A stretch of 64,000 bases of DNA from NCBI RefSeq assembly GCF_003351405.1, contig NZ_CP031240.1, positions 744,001-808,000 of the forward strand. Direction: 5' to 3'. The position numbers were made by a program, and so were the translations under genes. Under the pieces are notes generated by a model that saw nothing but the letters and a program-made list of their open reading frames with translations, made no database searches and had not been told where the DNA came from. This stretch comes from Haemophilus haemolyticus (GTDB taxonomy: Bacteria; Pseudomonadota; Gammaproteobacteria; Enterobacterales; Pasteurellaceae). This document shows positions 9,445-19,249 of the stretch, in pieces. The stretch's first letter is position 1, and the number at the start of each line of letters is the position of its first letter.

Positions 9445-12324
9445 TTAGAATTCAAATTGAACTGACATTCTATAGTTTCTACCTGGTGCGTAGAAACGGT
9501 TGATACCTAAGCCTGTTGATTGTTCTATAACATTACTTGTTCCGAATGAACGAATTGAACGAGCAGACTCCCAAGTGATGTATTTACGATTTGTGAGATT
9601 ATATACACCAGCTCTTATGGTTAAGTTTTTAATTGGTTGAACATATCCAATAAAATCAAGGATTGTATAAGATTTACTACGCCATTTTATGGTTGTATCA
9701 CTTTCGCCACGTTCTTTAGCATAGATATTATAAGTATCTTGTGGATTTTTACTTGCTACATGTGTCGTATAAAAATCGAAACCAAATTTATGATCTGGAT
9801 GATCATATCCTAGTCCATACACCATCGTTTTAGGCTGAATTGCATTCATAGGAATATTGCCATTCATTCTTCCTTTTTGATAGGTATATTTATAGCTTAA
9901 GTTAAACCCATTCATAAATTTTGCCATCTTACCAAGGAATAGTTTTGAATTAATTTCAATACCTTTTACAGACGCATTATCTCTATTTATATTTTGATAA
10001 AGAGAAAATGGTAATGAGTTACCTCCGCTACCTAAAGTAAAATCTTTTTCTCCTTTAAATATTAGGTCGATAAAGTTTTTATAGTTAGTTTTAAATATAC
10101 TTGTAGAGATAAATCCCCAATCATCATGATGTAAAGTTAATGCAATTTCTTTTGTTTTTGCTATTTCTGGTTTTAAATCAGTATTTGGCAGAATAGTAAA
10201 ATCTGGATGTTTAAAAGTGAAATACATTTCATCTGAAGTTGGTGCTCTAAAACCTTTAGAGTATCTAAGTTGTAAACGAAGATAATTTGTTGGATCTATG
10301 GTTGATGTTAAGCTATAAGAATGCGCTTTATATTTTTTCTTTTGATTCGCAATATAATTGATGTTATCAATTGCATTTTGTTTAATTTGCTCTTCTGTTG
10401 GATCAGAATAATGACCTGGATTCCACCAAATCTCAGGGCCTTTAGGCAATGGAATATATAATCCTTTTACTATATCGTCTGGTAATTTTGGCGTTGAACC
10501 AGCTATGTAATGTGGTTTATAACCAATGTTGTCATAACGATAGCCTAAATCAAATGATAAATAATCATTGATAATGATATTATCAAAGAAATAAGCGGAT
10601 TTACCTGTCGTTGTCACAGGTAATAAGAATGAATACTCTGGATCAACTCGAGGACAAAGAAAGGCATTCCAGGTAGATGATTCTTCACAGGTTTCTGGAA
10701 TGTGCGAGTCTGTTTTAGCGCCTAAAGTACGTTCAGCCCACCATTTTACATCATGAGCATCATTACCCGCTCTATTTACCATTTGCTTCGTTGTTTTATT
10801 ATACGAAACACCATATTGGAGATTATGCTCAGTATTCAATTTTGTAAACGATTTTGTTAGATCCAAGTTAGTTTGCTGGGTATTGGTATCAAGATCTCGT
10901 TCTTGCCATAGGCGTTCTAAATAGCCTTTACTTGGCAAGACTATATTATCTCTCCAGGTTATATTACGTGGTTTAGCGAACGTTTTGCCATTCTGTTCAA
11001 ATTTGTCATCTAACATCAAAGGCATTTTTTCAACAGTTCCAGACCAACCTACAGATCTCCAGTAAGTTACAGGTTTTGTACAGTCATAAAGAGAACAATC
11101 AAACCAATATTCATCTCCTCTTTTTAGAGTAAAACCGTTAGTTTTTTCAGAATTATCTGTATCAATATAGGTGTCTTTATTTTTTAATTCGATATCAGTT
11201 CCATCTCGTCGAGTAATTTTTCCATCTTGAAGCTTTATTCCATGTGGATTGGCTGTTTCAAGACAATTACTACCATCACAGTATTCGTCAGTTCTTGCTC
11301 TAGTTTTTATTTTTTGTTTTGAAAAAGTAATTTTTAACGTATCCCAAAATAAGTTCGTTGAAAAATTTTCGTAAGAAAATGAGAAATTACTTCGTTGGGT
11401 TTTATCATTTGTATGTCTAGATTCAACTTCAGGGGTTTCATTACCACTACGTTGATATTTTAGTGTATAGGATAAATCTTGCCCACGAGAACGATGTTCA
11501 TATAAATCAGCTGATGCCGTAAAACGATGGTTTTCAGTAGGATTAAAAGAGAATTTTAATAATGTACTGTCTTGCTCAATTTTGTATGGGTCTGCTTTTT
11601 CTCTACGTTTACCTTGGACGAGACTATCCGCATTTTTATAATCATAGTTTTCAAGTTCATGCCCATTTCTTCTTGTTGCAACCACTAAGGCATCGAACTT
11701 TTTATAACGTCCAGCAAGAGTAAGGGTATTGAATGATTGATTATTTTCCGTAGCGTATCCCGTTTTGTAGCTTACATAGTAATCCTTGTTAAGGAGATAA
11801 TCCCTCGCATCTTTTGTTTTATAAATTACAGATCCACCTAAGGAACCACTACCATTCTTAATAGAATCAGCTCCCTTGGTAATATTTACTTCTTTTAAAG
11901 TTTCAATTTCTGCACCATTACGAGTGTTATTGAAGTTACCATAACCCTCAAAAAGCTCTTTAAAGCCTTGAGAAGATAATGTTTCAGCTTGCGCTAATCC
12001 ATCAATATTAATAGAAACTCGATTTTCATCAACGCCACGAATGGTAAAACCACTGTTACCAAAACGTCCAGCTTCAACAACAGTGACACCTGTTTCATAT
12101 TTAACGATATCTTTGATATTTTGAGCCTGCTGTTTTTCTAAGCTTTTCGCTGTTTTTACAGTTTCGGCAATTTTTGGAGGTGTTTTCGGATCACTATGTT
12201 CGGTAGAACCAGATACATTAATTTCCTCAAGCTGTTGTTGAGTTGGTTCATTAGCATAAGCAACACTTGCCGTTAGCCCAAGCATAACGGAATACGCAAG
12301 CAGATTTAATCTAAAATTGGTCAT
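9445..12324 (-). CDS. TonB-dependent hemoglobin/haptoglobin-type receptor 1
   Basis: 959-residue outer membrane receptor of the Hgp/transferrin-type family. Signal peptide [18 protein letters not shown], cleaved near AYA, is typical of the Hgp proteins. The plug (about 45-180) has [25 protein letters not shown] and NITKGADSI; the barrel ends with the aromatic FEF required for BAM assembly. Paired cysteines ([16 protein letters not shown]) in extracellular loops are as in Hgps. The (CCAA)n tract that phase-varies other Hgp genes is absent: the mature start is [10 protein letters not shown]. It is a paralogue of the next receptor, sharing the signal peptide and the C-terminal WESARSIR...[11 protein letters not shown] block. 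The ligand (heme, hemoglobin or haptoglobin complex) is inferred. Confidence 0.88.
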   Translation of the reverse strand: MTNFRLNLLAYSVMLGLTASVAYANEPTQQQLEEINVSGSTEHSDPKTPPKIAETVKTAKSLEKQQAQNIKDIVKYETGVTVVEAGRFGNSGFTIRGVDENRVSINIDGLAQAETLSSQGFKELFEGYGNFNNTRNGAEIETLKEVNITKGADSIKNGSGSLGGSVIYKTKDARDYLLNKDYYVSYKTGYATENNQSFNTLTLAGRYKKFDALVVATRRNGHELENYDYKNADSLVQGKRREKADPYKIEQDSTLLKFSFNPTENHRFTASADLYEHRSRGQDLSYTLKYQRSGNETPEVESRHTNDKTQRSNFSFSYENFSTNLFWDTLKITFSKQKIKTRARTDEYCDGSNCLETANPHGIKLQDGKITRRDGTDIELKNKDTYIDTDNSEKTNGFTLKRGDEYWFDCSLYDCTKPVTYWRSVGWSGTVEKMPLMLDDKFEQNGKTFAKPRNITWRDNIVLPSKGYLERLWQERDLDTNTQQTNLDLTKSFTKLNTEHNLQYGVSYNKTTKQMVNRAGNDAHDVKWWAERTLGAKTDSHIPETCEESSTWNAFLCPRVDPEYSFLLPVTTTGKSAYFFDNIIINDYLSFDLGYRYDNIGYKPHYIAGSTPKLPDDIVKGLYIPLPKGPEIWWNPGHYSDPTEEQIKQNAIDNINYIANQKKKYKAHSYSLTSTIDPTNYLRLQLRYSKGFRAPTSDEMYFTFKHPDFTILPNTDLKPEIAKTKEIALTLHHDDWGFISTSIFKTNYKNFIDLIFKGEKDFTLGSGGNSLPFSLYQNINRDNASVKGIEINSKLFLGKMAKFMNGFNLSYKYTYQKGRMNGNIPMNAIQPKTMVYGLGYDHPDHKFGFDFYTTHVASKNPQDTYNIYAKERGESDTTIKWRSKSYTILDFIGYVQPIKNLTIRAGVYNLTNRKYITWESARSIRSFGTSNVIEQSTGLGINRFYAPGRNYRMSVQFEF

Positions 12325-12374
12325 TTTTTTCCCTCGTTAAAGATAATATGCAAATTAAATTATGTATTTAAATT

Positions 12375-12414
12375 AACCGCACATTTACTATCACTACTAT
12401 TATTATGTGCGGTT
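12375..12414 (-). terminator. hairpin between the two receptor genes
   Basis: AACCGCACAT and ATGTGCGGTT are exact complements (10 bp) around a 20-base loop. The arms resemble the uptake signal with one change. It lies in the 105-base gap after receptor 2 and before receptor 1; without a good T run it may only partly stop transcription. Confidence 0.5.
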
Positions 12415-12429
12415 TAGATAAGAGTACAC

Positions 12430-15400
12430 CTAAAATTCTAATTGAATAGATGCTCTATAATTTCTACCTGGTGCGTAAAAACGATTTAAGCCTATACCTG
12501 TTTCAGTATCTATTCGGTTGATTGTACCGATAGTTCGAATAGATCGGGCTGATTCCCAAGTAAGATATTTTTGATTTGTTAAATTATAAACACCAGCTGT
12601 AAATGTAAGGTTTTTAATTGGTTTCCAGTAAGCAATGGCATCTATCACAGTGTAATGCTTATTGCGCCATAATGCTCTTCTATCAATAACTTTTTCGTTA
12701 CCATTTACTGTTTTTGCTGGCACTGTTTCAATTGCACCAGTATTAATATTTTCTGCTTGACGTTCAATCATGCTATGCCATTGAGGGTTAAAGCTGTCTT
12801 TTGCCTTTTTGGCTGAGACATCGGTAATATAAAAATCTAATCCCCATATTTTATTAGGTGAATCATAACCTAAATTGTATACGGATGTGGTTGGTTGCAA
12901 AGCGTTCATTGGCTGGTCTTGCAAGGCCATATTCATATATTTAGGGTTATGTTCTAATAATTTTTTATATCCCTCTAATGGCTTACTATCTTTTATTCGA
13001 CCTTTTTGATAAGTCAACTTATAACCCAAATGGAATCCTTCTAATTTTTCAATAAGATCTCCTATTTCTAGGTGAGTAGAAATTTCAATTCCGTTTACTT
13101 TTGCCTTATCACGATTCAAACTCTGATAGAATGGATAATAAGACGATTTACTTTGATCAATTGGACGTTCACCTAAATATGCCAAATCAATAAAATTCTT
13201 ATAATCGGTTTGGAATAAATTAGTAGTGAAATAACTACGTTCTCTATAAAAAGTAAAGGCAATTTCTTTTGTTTTAGCTTTTTCTTCTTTTAAATTAGTA
13301 TTTGGTAAAAGTGAAAATTGAGGATGTTTAAATGTTATATACATTTCATCAGGCGTTGGCGCTCTAAAACCATTAGAATATTTAAGCTGTATTCTTAACC
13401 AATCTGTTGGATCCAAGTTTAATCCTAAATTATAGGAATGATGCTTAAATGCTGTTGATTTTTGAATTGCATTTAAATTGTCTTGTACATTTTTTATATA
13501 ATCGGCATGATTATAATTATACCAGCCATTGCCTCCAGTTAATGCACTATCTGGAATAGGGATCATTGTACCAGCTAATAATCCACGTGGAATTTCAGGA
13601 TCTTGTCCTAAGCGGTAATGCGGTAAATGTCTGACATTGTCATATCTATAATTTAAATCAAAACCAAGCCAATTTGTTACTGTAAAATTATCACCTAAAT
13701 AAAATGCATGGTTTTTAGTTTTAACAGGGATTAGGTAACTAGAGCTTCCTGCAGCACTTTCTTTAAGTTGGCAACCAGGCCATTTATTTGGATATGGAGT
13801 ATATTGAACTGGGAATGTTCCAGAAATAGGCTCATTGCATATGAAATTATCCGCCCACCATTGAACATTAGCTCCTTTATATCCCTCTTTATTAACCATA
13901 TTTTTTTCTGTTTCAGAATATAGTCCACCATATTGCACTGAATGGTTAGTTTTACCTAAAGAAAATGACTTATCAAAATCAAAGTTCAATTGTTTTGTAT
14001 TTGTATTTAAATCACGATCATTGTAGTAGTTATTACTATATCCTCGACTATGGGGTAATACGTAAAAGGCTTCTTCTGACTGAACGCCCCCCCATGAGTT
14101 TGGAATTGATTTTGTCGGAATGTAACCATATGTTTTCCCATTTATAGACTTAGTTTGGATATCTCTAGGTTCAAATAAATATTTTGAAGTATAGTTCTCA
14201 TCATTTTTAATAAAAACTTGATATTTTTTTGAACAATCTAATTTACTACAGTCTAATAGCAAATGTTCTGTACTCACTTCACGATAATCAAAACCACTAA
14301 TCTTATTACCGTGGGAATCTGTGTATTCAGATTCAGTACTATAATCCCCTTCAACTCCTTTCCCAGTGATATATCCACCCCATTTATCTTTTATTTTATA
14401 AGTGCCATCAGAACTATCTAATTTCAATCCTTGCTTATTATCAACATCAATACAATTTGTATTGTTACAATATTCATCACTACGAGCTTTATTTTTAATT
14501 TTTTGAGATGAATAAGTTAGTTTAAAGTGATCCCAAAATGGAGTTTGTGTAAAGTTTTCATAAGAAAATTGGATATTTTCTCGTTTAGATTTATCGTGAA
14601 TAAGGCGTTCCCCTTGACTGGTTTCAGTATTAACATAAGAACTAGGGCGTAATGAATAAGATAAATCTTGTCCATCAGTTTTTAATATTGATTTATCAAC
14701 AGCTACACTAAATCGATGATTTTCTGTTGGTTCAAACCCTAATTTCACTAAAGTACTATTACGGGAAATGGAATAAGGATCTGTTTTTTCTCTTTTAATT
14801 CCGACAACCTTATCATCATAACTTTCATAACCATAATTCTTCATTTCATTGCTATTACGTTCAGTATGAACAATTAATGCATCAAACCCTTTATATCGGC
14901 CAGCAGCAGTAAGAGACACCGTATCTTGACTATTCATACTTTGAGTTGAACGTTTAATACTGAAGTAATGATCTTTTCCTATTAGATAATCTCTAGCATC
15001 TTTTGTATCAAAGATAACCGAACCACCCAATGCCCCACTACCTGATTTTAAAGAGTCAGCACCTTTGGTAATAGTCGCTGTTTTTACATTCTCTATTTCT
15101 ACATCATTACGAGTATTATTAAAATTTCCATAGCCTTCAAATAGCTCTTTAAATGCTTGTGAACTTAAGGTTTCAGCTTGACGAAGTCCATCAACCATAA
15201 TACCTACACGGTTTTCATCAACTCCTCGAACAGCATAACCACTTGCTCCTGTTCTTCCTGTTTCAACAACACTAATACCCGTTTCATAACGTACTAAATC
15301 TCGAGAATCTGAAGCCTGTTGTTTAGATAATTTTTTAGCCGTGATTTGGGTTTCACCAACTTTTTTTTCTTTTACATTTACTGTTTCTGTATTACCTGAA

Positions 15401-15504
15401 ACATTAATTTCCTGCAGTTGTTCAAGTTCGTTGGCGTAAACTGCTCCTGTTGTCAGCCCAAGCATAACGGAATACGCAAGCAGATTTAATCTAAAATTGG
15501 TCAT
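12430..15504 (-). CDS. TonB-dependent hemoglobin/haptoglobin-type receptor 2
   Basis: 1024-residue receptor. I place the start at 15504, where [15 protein letters not shown] begins and GGAG lies 7 bases upstream; a longer frame to 15543 lacks a ribosome site and would spoil the signal peptide. Same plan as receptor 1: plug with VRYETGISVVETGRTGASG and TITKGADSL, loop cysteines (EYCNNTNC; DCSKLDCSKK), C-terminal FEF-type end (LEF). No (CCAA)n tract, so expression should not phase-vary by that mechanism. Fur-like sequences lie directly upstream, which fits iron repression. It is the upstream gene of a tandem receptor pair; the divergent neighbour is an ABC transporter operon. Confidence 0.88.
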   Translation of the reverse strand: MTNFRLNLLAYSVMLGLTTGAVYANELEQLQEINVSGNTETVNVKEKKVGETQITAKKLSKQQASDSRDLVRYETGISVVETGRTGASGYAVRGVDENRVGIMVDGLRQAETLSSQAFKELFEGYGNFNNTRNDVEIENVKTATITKGADSLKSGSGALGGSVIFDTKDARDYLIGKDHYFSIKRSTQSMNSQDTVSLTAAGRYKGFDALIVHTERNSNEMKNYGYESYDDKVVGIKREKTDPYSISRNSTLVKLGFEPTENHRFSVAVDKSILKTDGQDLSYSLRPSSYVNTETSQGERLIHDKSKRENIQFSYENFTQTPFWDHFKLTYSSQKIKNKARSDEYCNNTNCIDVDNKQGLKLDSSDGTYKIKDKWGGYITGKGVEGDYSTESEYTDSHGNKISGFDYREVSTEHLLLDCSKLDCSKKYQVFIKNDENYTSKYLFEPRDIQTKSINGKTYGYIPTKSIPNSWGGVQSEEAFYVLPHSRGYSNNYYNDRDLNTNTKQLNFDFDKSFSLGKTNHSVQYGGLYSETEKNMVNKEGYKGANVQWWADNFICNEPISGTFPVQYTPYPNKWPGCQLKESAAGSSSYLIPVKTKNHAFYLGDNFTVTNWLGFDLNYRYDNVRHLPHYRLGQDPEIPRGLLAGTMIPIPDSALTGGNGWYNYNHADYIKNVQDNLNAIQKSTAFKHHSYNLGLNLDPTDWLRIQLKYSNGFRAPTPDEMYITFKHPQFSLLPNTNLKEEKAKTKEIAFTFYRERSYFTTNLFQTDYKNFIDLAYLGERPIDQSKSSYYPFYQSLNRDKAKVNGIEISTHLEIGDLIEKLEGFHLGYKLTYQKGRIKDSKPLEGYKKLLEHNPKYMNMALQDQPMNALQPTTSVYNLGYDSPNKIWGLDFYITDVSAKKAKDSFNPQWHSMIERQAENINTGAIETVPAKTVNGNEKVIDRRALWRNKHYTVIDAIAYWKPIKNLTFTAGVYNLTNQKYLTWESARSIRTIGTINRIDTETGIGLNRFYAPGRNYRASIQLEF

Positions 15505-15527
15505 CTTTAACTCCATGAAAAGGTAAA

Positions 15528-15542
15528 TAATAATGATTATCA
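15528..15542 (-). promoter_or_regulatory. Fur box before receptor 2
   Basis: On the minus strand TGATAAT-C-ATTATTA, differing at one position from the 7-1-7 Fur consensus TGATAAT-N-ATTATCA. It lies 24-38 bases before the receptor 2 start codon. Iron repression through Fur is inferred. Confidence 0.7.
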
Positions 15543-15608
15543 AGCATATTATAAGAAAAAGTATTTTCTCACAATCAGAAAATTCTGTTTTTGATTAAAA
15601 TCAAACAA

Positions 15609-15623
15609 TAAAAATTATTCTCA
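15609..15623. promoter_or_regulatory. second Fur-like box in the divergent promoter region
   Basis: Minus strand TGAGAAT-A-ATTTTTA, 11 of 14 defined positions of the 7-1-7 consensus. It lies between the receptor and the ABC operon and could act on either. Confidence 0.45.
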
Positions 15624-15669
15624 TTATGCTCTATATTTAAGTCCACTTGTTCTCTATAATGCAAGCCAT

Positions 15670-15755
15670 CGATTGTTCATGTTAGAAAGCATGCGCAATC
15701 GTTTTAAATTTCACCATTAAATGAAAAGTGCGCATTGATTGTGTACTTCTTTTTT
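15670..15755 (+). promoter_or_regulatory. candidate transcription attenuator before the ABC transporter pair
   Basis: A TATAAT at 15655-15660 could start a transcript here. Hairpin 1 pairs 15670-15675 with 15696-15701 and 15678-15681 with 15690-15693. A terminator hairpin pairs AAGTGCGCA (15726-15734) with TGTGTACTT (15740-15748), with two G-U pairs, and is followed by C and six T ending at 15755, directly against the AGGAG ribosome site. GCGCAATCG (15693-15701) can instead pair with TGATTGTGT (15736-15744), which would break both hairpins. A 13-residue leader ORF overlaps the switch. This is the standard layout of leader-peptide attenuation; the ligand or amino acid sensed is unknown. Confidence 0.55.
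15679..15720 (+). CDS. putative leader peptide of the attenuator
   Basis: Short ORF of 13 codons reading MLESMRNRFKFHH, ending three bases-in-frame at 15720, just before the terminator stem at 15726. A ribosome paused on the two terminal His codons would cover the start of the terminator stem and favour readthrough. No clear Shine-Dalgarno sequence is visible, which weakens the case. The RNRFKFH end resembles the RNSFDFH part of the ornithine-sensing arrest peptide SpeFL, but over so few residues that may be chance. Confidence 0.4.
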   Translation: MLESMRNRFKFHH

Positions 15756-15768
15756 AGGAGCAATCATT

Positions 15769-17514
15769 ATGATGATAGATAAACGCCTAATTAACACGGT
15801 GGCCGATAGTAAAAAATGGATTGGCGTCACTGTGTTGTGGAATTGGGTGGCGTTAGTTGGCGGGATTATTAGTGCCGTCGTGTTTTCTTATATTTTACAG
15901 GCCGCTTATTTTAAAGAGTTGACGATGTCAAGTGCGGTGGGTTTAGGTGTGATTTTAATTGCGGCATTGGCACTGCGTGCTTTTGCGGGTAAAAAATCAG
16001 TGCAAGCGTCTTATTTTGCCAGTACAAAAGTGAAGCATGAATTGCGTAGCCTTATTTACCGTAAATTGGCTTCTATGCCTCTGAACCAAGTGAATCAACA
16101 ATCCACTTCAAGCATTATCCAAGTGGCATCAGAAGGTGTGGAACAGCTTGAAATCTACTTTGGGCGTTATTTGCCGCAACTTTTTTATAGCTTGCTTGCA
16201 CCGCTTACCCTCTTTGTTTTCTTGATTTTTTTCAGCTTTAAAACAGCCATTATTTTATTAATTTGCGTGCCGCTTATCCCTATGTCGATCATTGCGGTGA
16301 ATAAAATTGCGAAAAAACTTTTGGCAAAATATTGGTCGATTTATGTGGGATTAGGCAGCAGCTTTTTAGATAACTTACAAGGTTTAATCACCTTAAAAAT
16401 CTATCAAGATGATGCTTACAAGGCGAAAGAGATGGATAAAGAGGCTGAGCATTTCCGCAAAATTACCATGAAAGTGCTTACTATGCAGCTTAACTCGGTA
16501 TCACTGATGGATTTACTTGCTTACGGTGGTGCTGCAATCGGGATTTTAACCGCACTATTGCAATTCCAAGATGCGCAACTCAGCGTCTTAGGCGTGATTT
16601 TATTTATTCTACTTTCCTCCGAGTTCTTTATTCCGCTTCGTTTGCTTGGTTCATTCTTCCATGTGGCGATGAATGGTAAAGCGGCTTCAGATAAGATCTT
16701 CACATTACTTGATACGCCAGTGGAAACCCAACAAAGTGCGGTGGATTTTGAAGCCAAAAATAACGTTCAAGTGGAAATTAAAGATTTACATTTTGCGTAT
16801 TCTGCAGAAAAACCGGCCATTCAGGGTTTAACTTTAACGATTCAACCAAATCAACTTTCTGTGTTTGTGGGTAAAAGTGGTTGCGGTAAATCAACCTTAG
16901 TTTCCTTGTTGATGGGCTTTAATAAAGCGCAACAAGGTGAGATTTTGTTTAATGGACAAAACGCCTCTGAAGTTGACCGCACTTCTTTCTATCAAAAAGT
17001 ATCGTTGGTGAGCCATAGTAGCTACGTGTTTAAAGGCTCTCTGCGTGAAAATATGACAATGGCGAAAATTGATGCCAATGACGAGCAAATTTATGCTTGT
17101 TTAGAACAAGTGAATCTTGCCCAATTTGTACGCGAAAATGGCGGATTAGATATGCAATTATTAAGCCGTGGTGCGAATTTATCGGGCGGTCAAATTCAAC
17201 GTTTAGCCTTAGCGCGTGCTTTATTACACAATGCCGAGCTTTATATTTTTGATGAAGCGACCAGTAATATTGATGTGGAAAGCGAAGAAATTATTTTGCA
17301 GTTCATTCAACAATTTAAACAACAAAAAACCATTGTGATGATTTCTCACCGCTTGGCAAATGCGGTAAATGCCGACTGTATTAACGTACTTGACCAAGGC
17401 AAATTGATTGAGCAAGGCACACACGAAACCTTAATGGCAAAACAAGGTGCGTATGCTGAAATGTTCCAACAACAAAAAGATTTAGAACAAATTAGAGAGG
17501 TGGCAAATGCGTAA
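15769..17514 (+). CDS. ABC exporter-type transporter, permease-ATPase half 1 (CydD-like)
   Basis: Half-transporter with an N-terminal six-helix membrane domain and a C-terminal ATPase: Walker A VGKSGCGKST, signature LSGGQIQRLALARAL, Walker B LYIFDEAT, H-loop SHR. The start is taken at 15769 (ATG ATG), 8 bases after AGGAG; an upstream frame start at 15739 lies inside the terminator hairpin. The stop overlaps the next gene by 8 bases, so the two halves form a heterodimer. The pair resembles CydDC (thiol/heme-linked exporters). H. influenzae has a separate true cydDC, so this is a second system. Its position beside Fur-regulated heme receptors suggests a heme or iron-related substrate; this is inference. 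Confidence 0.8.
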   Translation: MMIDKRLINTVADSKKWIGVTVLWNWVALVGGIISAVVFSYILQAAYFKELTMSSAVGLGVILIAALALRAFAGKKSVQASYFASTKVKHELRSLIYRKLASMPLNQVNQQSTSSIIQVASEGVEQLEIYFGRYLPQLFYSLLAPLTLFVFLIFFSFKTAIILLICVPLIPMSIIAVNKIAKKLLAKYWSIYVGLGSSFLDNLQGLITLKIYQDDAYKAKEMDKEAEHFRKITMKVLTMQLNSVSLMDLLAYGGAAIGILTALLQFQDAQLSVLGVILFILLSSEFFIPLRLLGSFFHVAMNGKAASDKIFTLLDTPVETQQSAVDFEAKNNVQVEIKDLHFAYSAEKPAIQGLTLTIQPNQLSVFVGKSGCGKSTLVSLLMGFNKAQQGEILFNGQNASEVDRTSFYQKVSLVSHSSYVFKGSLRENMTMAKIDANDEQIYACLEQVNLAQFVRENGGLDMQLLSRGANLSGGQIQRLALARALLHNAELYIFDEATSNIDVESEEIILQFIQQFKQQKTIVMISHRLANAVNADCINVLDQGKLIEQGTHETLMAKQGAYAEMFQQQKDLEQIREVANA

Positions 17515-19165
17515 AAATGGTTTTGTTGTAATGGGGCATTTGTTGAAATTAGTGACTCCACTGGCGCACATTATGGCGTTCACCATTACTATGGGTACGC
17601 TCGGTTTCCTGGCGGCCATCTTTATTATGGTGCTGGGTGCGATGGGGTTAGTGAATCTTCTTAACTTTGACACCCATTTAAGTTTCTCTGGAATTTTGAC
17701 CGCACTTATCGTATTGGCGGTGGCTCGTGGTGCATTGCGTTATTTAGAGCAAATGTCTGGGCACTATATTGCTTTTAAATTACTCGCATTATTGCGTGAC
17801 AAAGTGTTTTCTTCTTTGCGCCGTTTGGCTTTTGTTAAGTTGCAAGATAAACAAGCAGGGCAATTAGTGTCATTAGTAACCAATGATATTGAATTACTCG
17901 AAGTGTTCTATGCACATACCATTGCACCAATTATGATTGCGTTCTTTACCTCTGCGATTTTATTGTTGGTCTTTGCGCATCTTTCTGGTTGGTTTGTACT
18001 TGTGGCATTGGCTGCTTATTTAACAGTAGGCGTGATTTTACCAATTATCACCACCAAATTGGCGCGTGAAGATGGCAGACGTTATCGTGAATTAGTGGGC
18101 GAAATGAATGACTTCTTCCTCGATAGCGTGCGTGGTATGAAAGAAATTCAGCTTTTCGGCTATGCGAAACAACGTTTAGATGAAATTCAACAACGCAGCC
18201 AAAAAATTGATACGGCTTTTAAGCGCATTAAAGACCAAGAAGCGAAAGTCCGTGTTTATACTGAAGTGGCGGTATCTGTTTTCAACATCATTATGCTATT
18301 TACCGGATTAATTTTATTTAGCTTAGATAAAATTGATTTTTCTGCCTTTTTAATTGGCGTGATTTTATTGATGTCGAGTTATGGTCCAGTTATCGCTTTA
18401 AGTAACCTTTCAAGCAACTTATTACAAACCTTGGCTTCAGGTGAGCGTGTATTGAGCTTGCTAGCAGAAGAGCCAGAATTAAAAGATGTAGAAAGTGCGG
18501 TCGATTTAAAAGATGTTTCTCGCATTGATGTAGAGAACGTAAACTTCGCTTACGGCGAAGAACAAATTTTATCGGATGTCAGCTTATCTGTGAAAAAAGG
18601 TGAAATCTTAGGGATTCACGGCAGAAGCGGAAGCGGTAAAAGTACCTTGTTGAAATTGCTGATGCGTTTTTACGATCCAAAATCAGGCAGCATTAAAATT
18701 AATGGCGAAACTTTACCGAATATCAACACTCGTAGTTTGCGTGACAATATGGCATACATTACTCAGCAAACCTATATTTTCAACGAAACCATTGAGGAAA
18801 ATATCCGTCTTGCTCGCCGTGATTCAACGTTAGAAGAAATTATGGAAGCAGCGAAGAAAGCCTCAATTCATGATTTCATTTTAAGCTTACCACAAGGCTA
18901 TCAAACAAAAATGACCGAATTGGGTGGCAATCTCTCTGACGGTGAAAAACAACGTATCGGTATTGCACGAGCCTTCTTGCATAATGCGCCGATTATTTTA
19001 CTCGATGAACCAACCAGTAATTTGGATAGCTTAAACGAAGCAATGATTTTGAAATCATTACTCGATGTAAAAGCTGAAAAATTGATTATTCTCGTGAGTC
19101 ATCGCCAATCCACCATGGCTATTTGTGATCAGGTGATTGGTATAGAAAACGGCAGAATGTCCTAA
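17507..19165 (+). CDS. ABC exporter-type transporter, permease-ATPase half 2 (CydC-like)
   Basis: 552-residue partner half-transporter. Six membrane helices in the first 300 residues, then Walker A HGRSGSGKST, Q-loop ITQQTYIF, signature LSDGEKQRIGIARAF (second Gly replaced by Asp, as tolerated in asymmetric heterodimers), Walker B PIILLDEPTS and H-loop SHRQ. The start codon overlaps the end of the first half, indicating translational coupling. A hairpin terminator follows, closing a two-gene operon. Substrate and direction are not determined; importers with exporter fold exist for siderophores (IrtAB, YbtPQ), so import is possible. Confidence 0.8.
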   Translation: MRKNGFVVMGHLLKLVTPLAHIMAFTITMGTLGFLAAIFIMVLGAMGLVNLLNFDTHLSFSGILTALIVLAVARGALRYLEQMSGHYIAFKLLALLRDKVFSSLRRLAFVKLQDKQAGQLVSLVTNDIELLEVFYAHTIAPIMIAFFTSAILLLVFAHLSGWFVLVALAAYLTVGVILPIITTKLAREDGRRYRELVGEMNDFFLDSVRGMKEIQLFGYAKQRLDEIQQRSQKIDTAFKRIKDQEAKVRVYTEVAVSVFNIIMLFTGLILFSLDKIDFSAFLIGVILLMSSYGPVIALSNLSSNLLQTLASGERVLSLLAEEPELKDVESAVDLKDVSRIDVENVNFAYGEEQILSDVSLSVKKGEILGIHGRSGSGKSTLLKLLMRFYDPKSGSIKINGETLPNINTRSLRDNMAYITQQTYIFNETIEENIRLARRDSTLEEIMEAAKKASIHDFILSLPQGYQTKMTELGGNLSDGEKQRIGIARAFLHNAPIILLDEPTSNLDSLNEAMILKSLLDVKAEKLIILVSHRQSTMAICDQVIGIENGRMS

Positions 19166-19179
19166 ATTAATATAAGAAA

Positions 19180-19210
19180 AAAATCGCACTGTTAAAGGTG
19201 CGATTTTTTT
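19180..19210 (+). terminator. terminator after the ABC transporter operon
   Basis: AAATCGCAC, eight-base loop, GTGCGATTT and a T run. It ends the plus-strand operon and faces the hip operon. Confidence 0.85.
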
Positions 19211-19249
19211 GTTAGAGGAAAAAAGTGCGGTGAAAATTTCCTTTAGATT

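Noticed and set aside
12200..12324. CCAA repeat tract for phase variation in receptor 1
   Set aside because: Only a single CCAA with nearby CAA triplets is present; no tandem tetramer tract.
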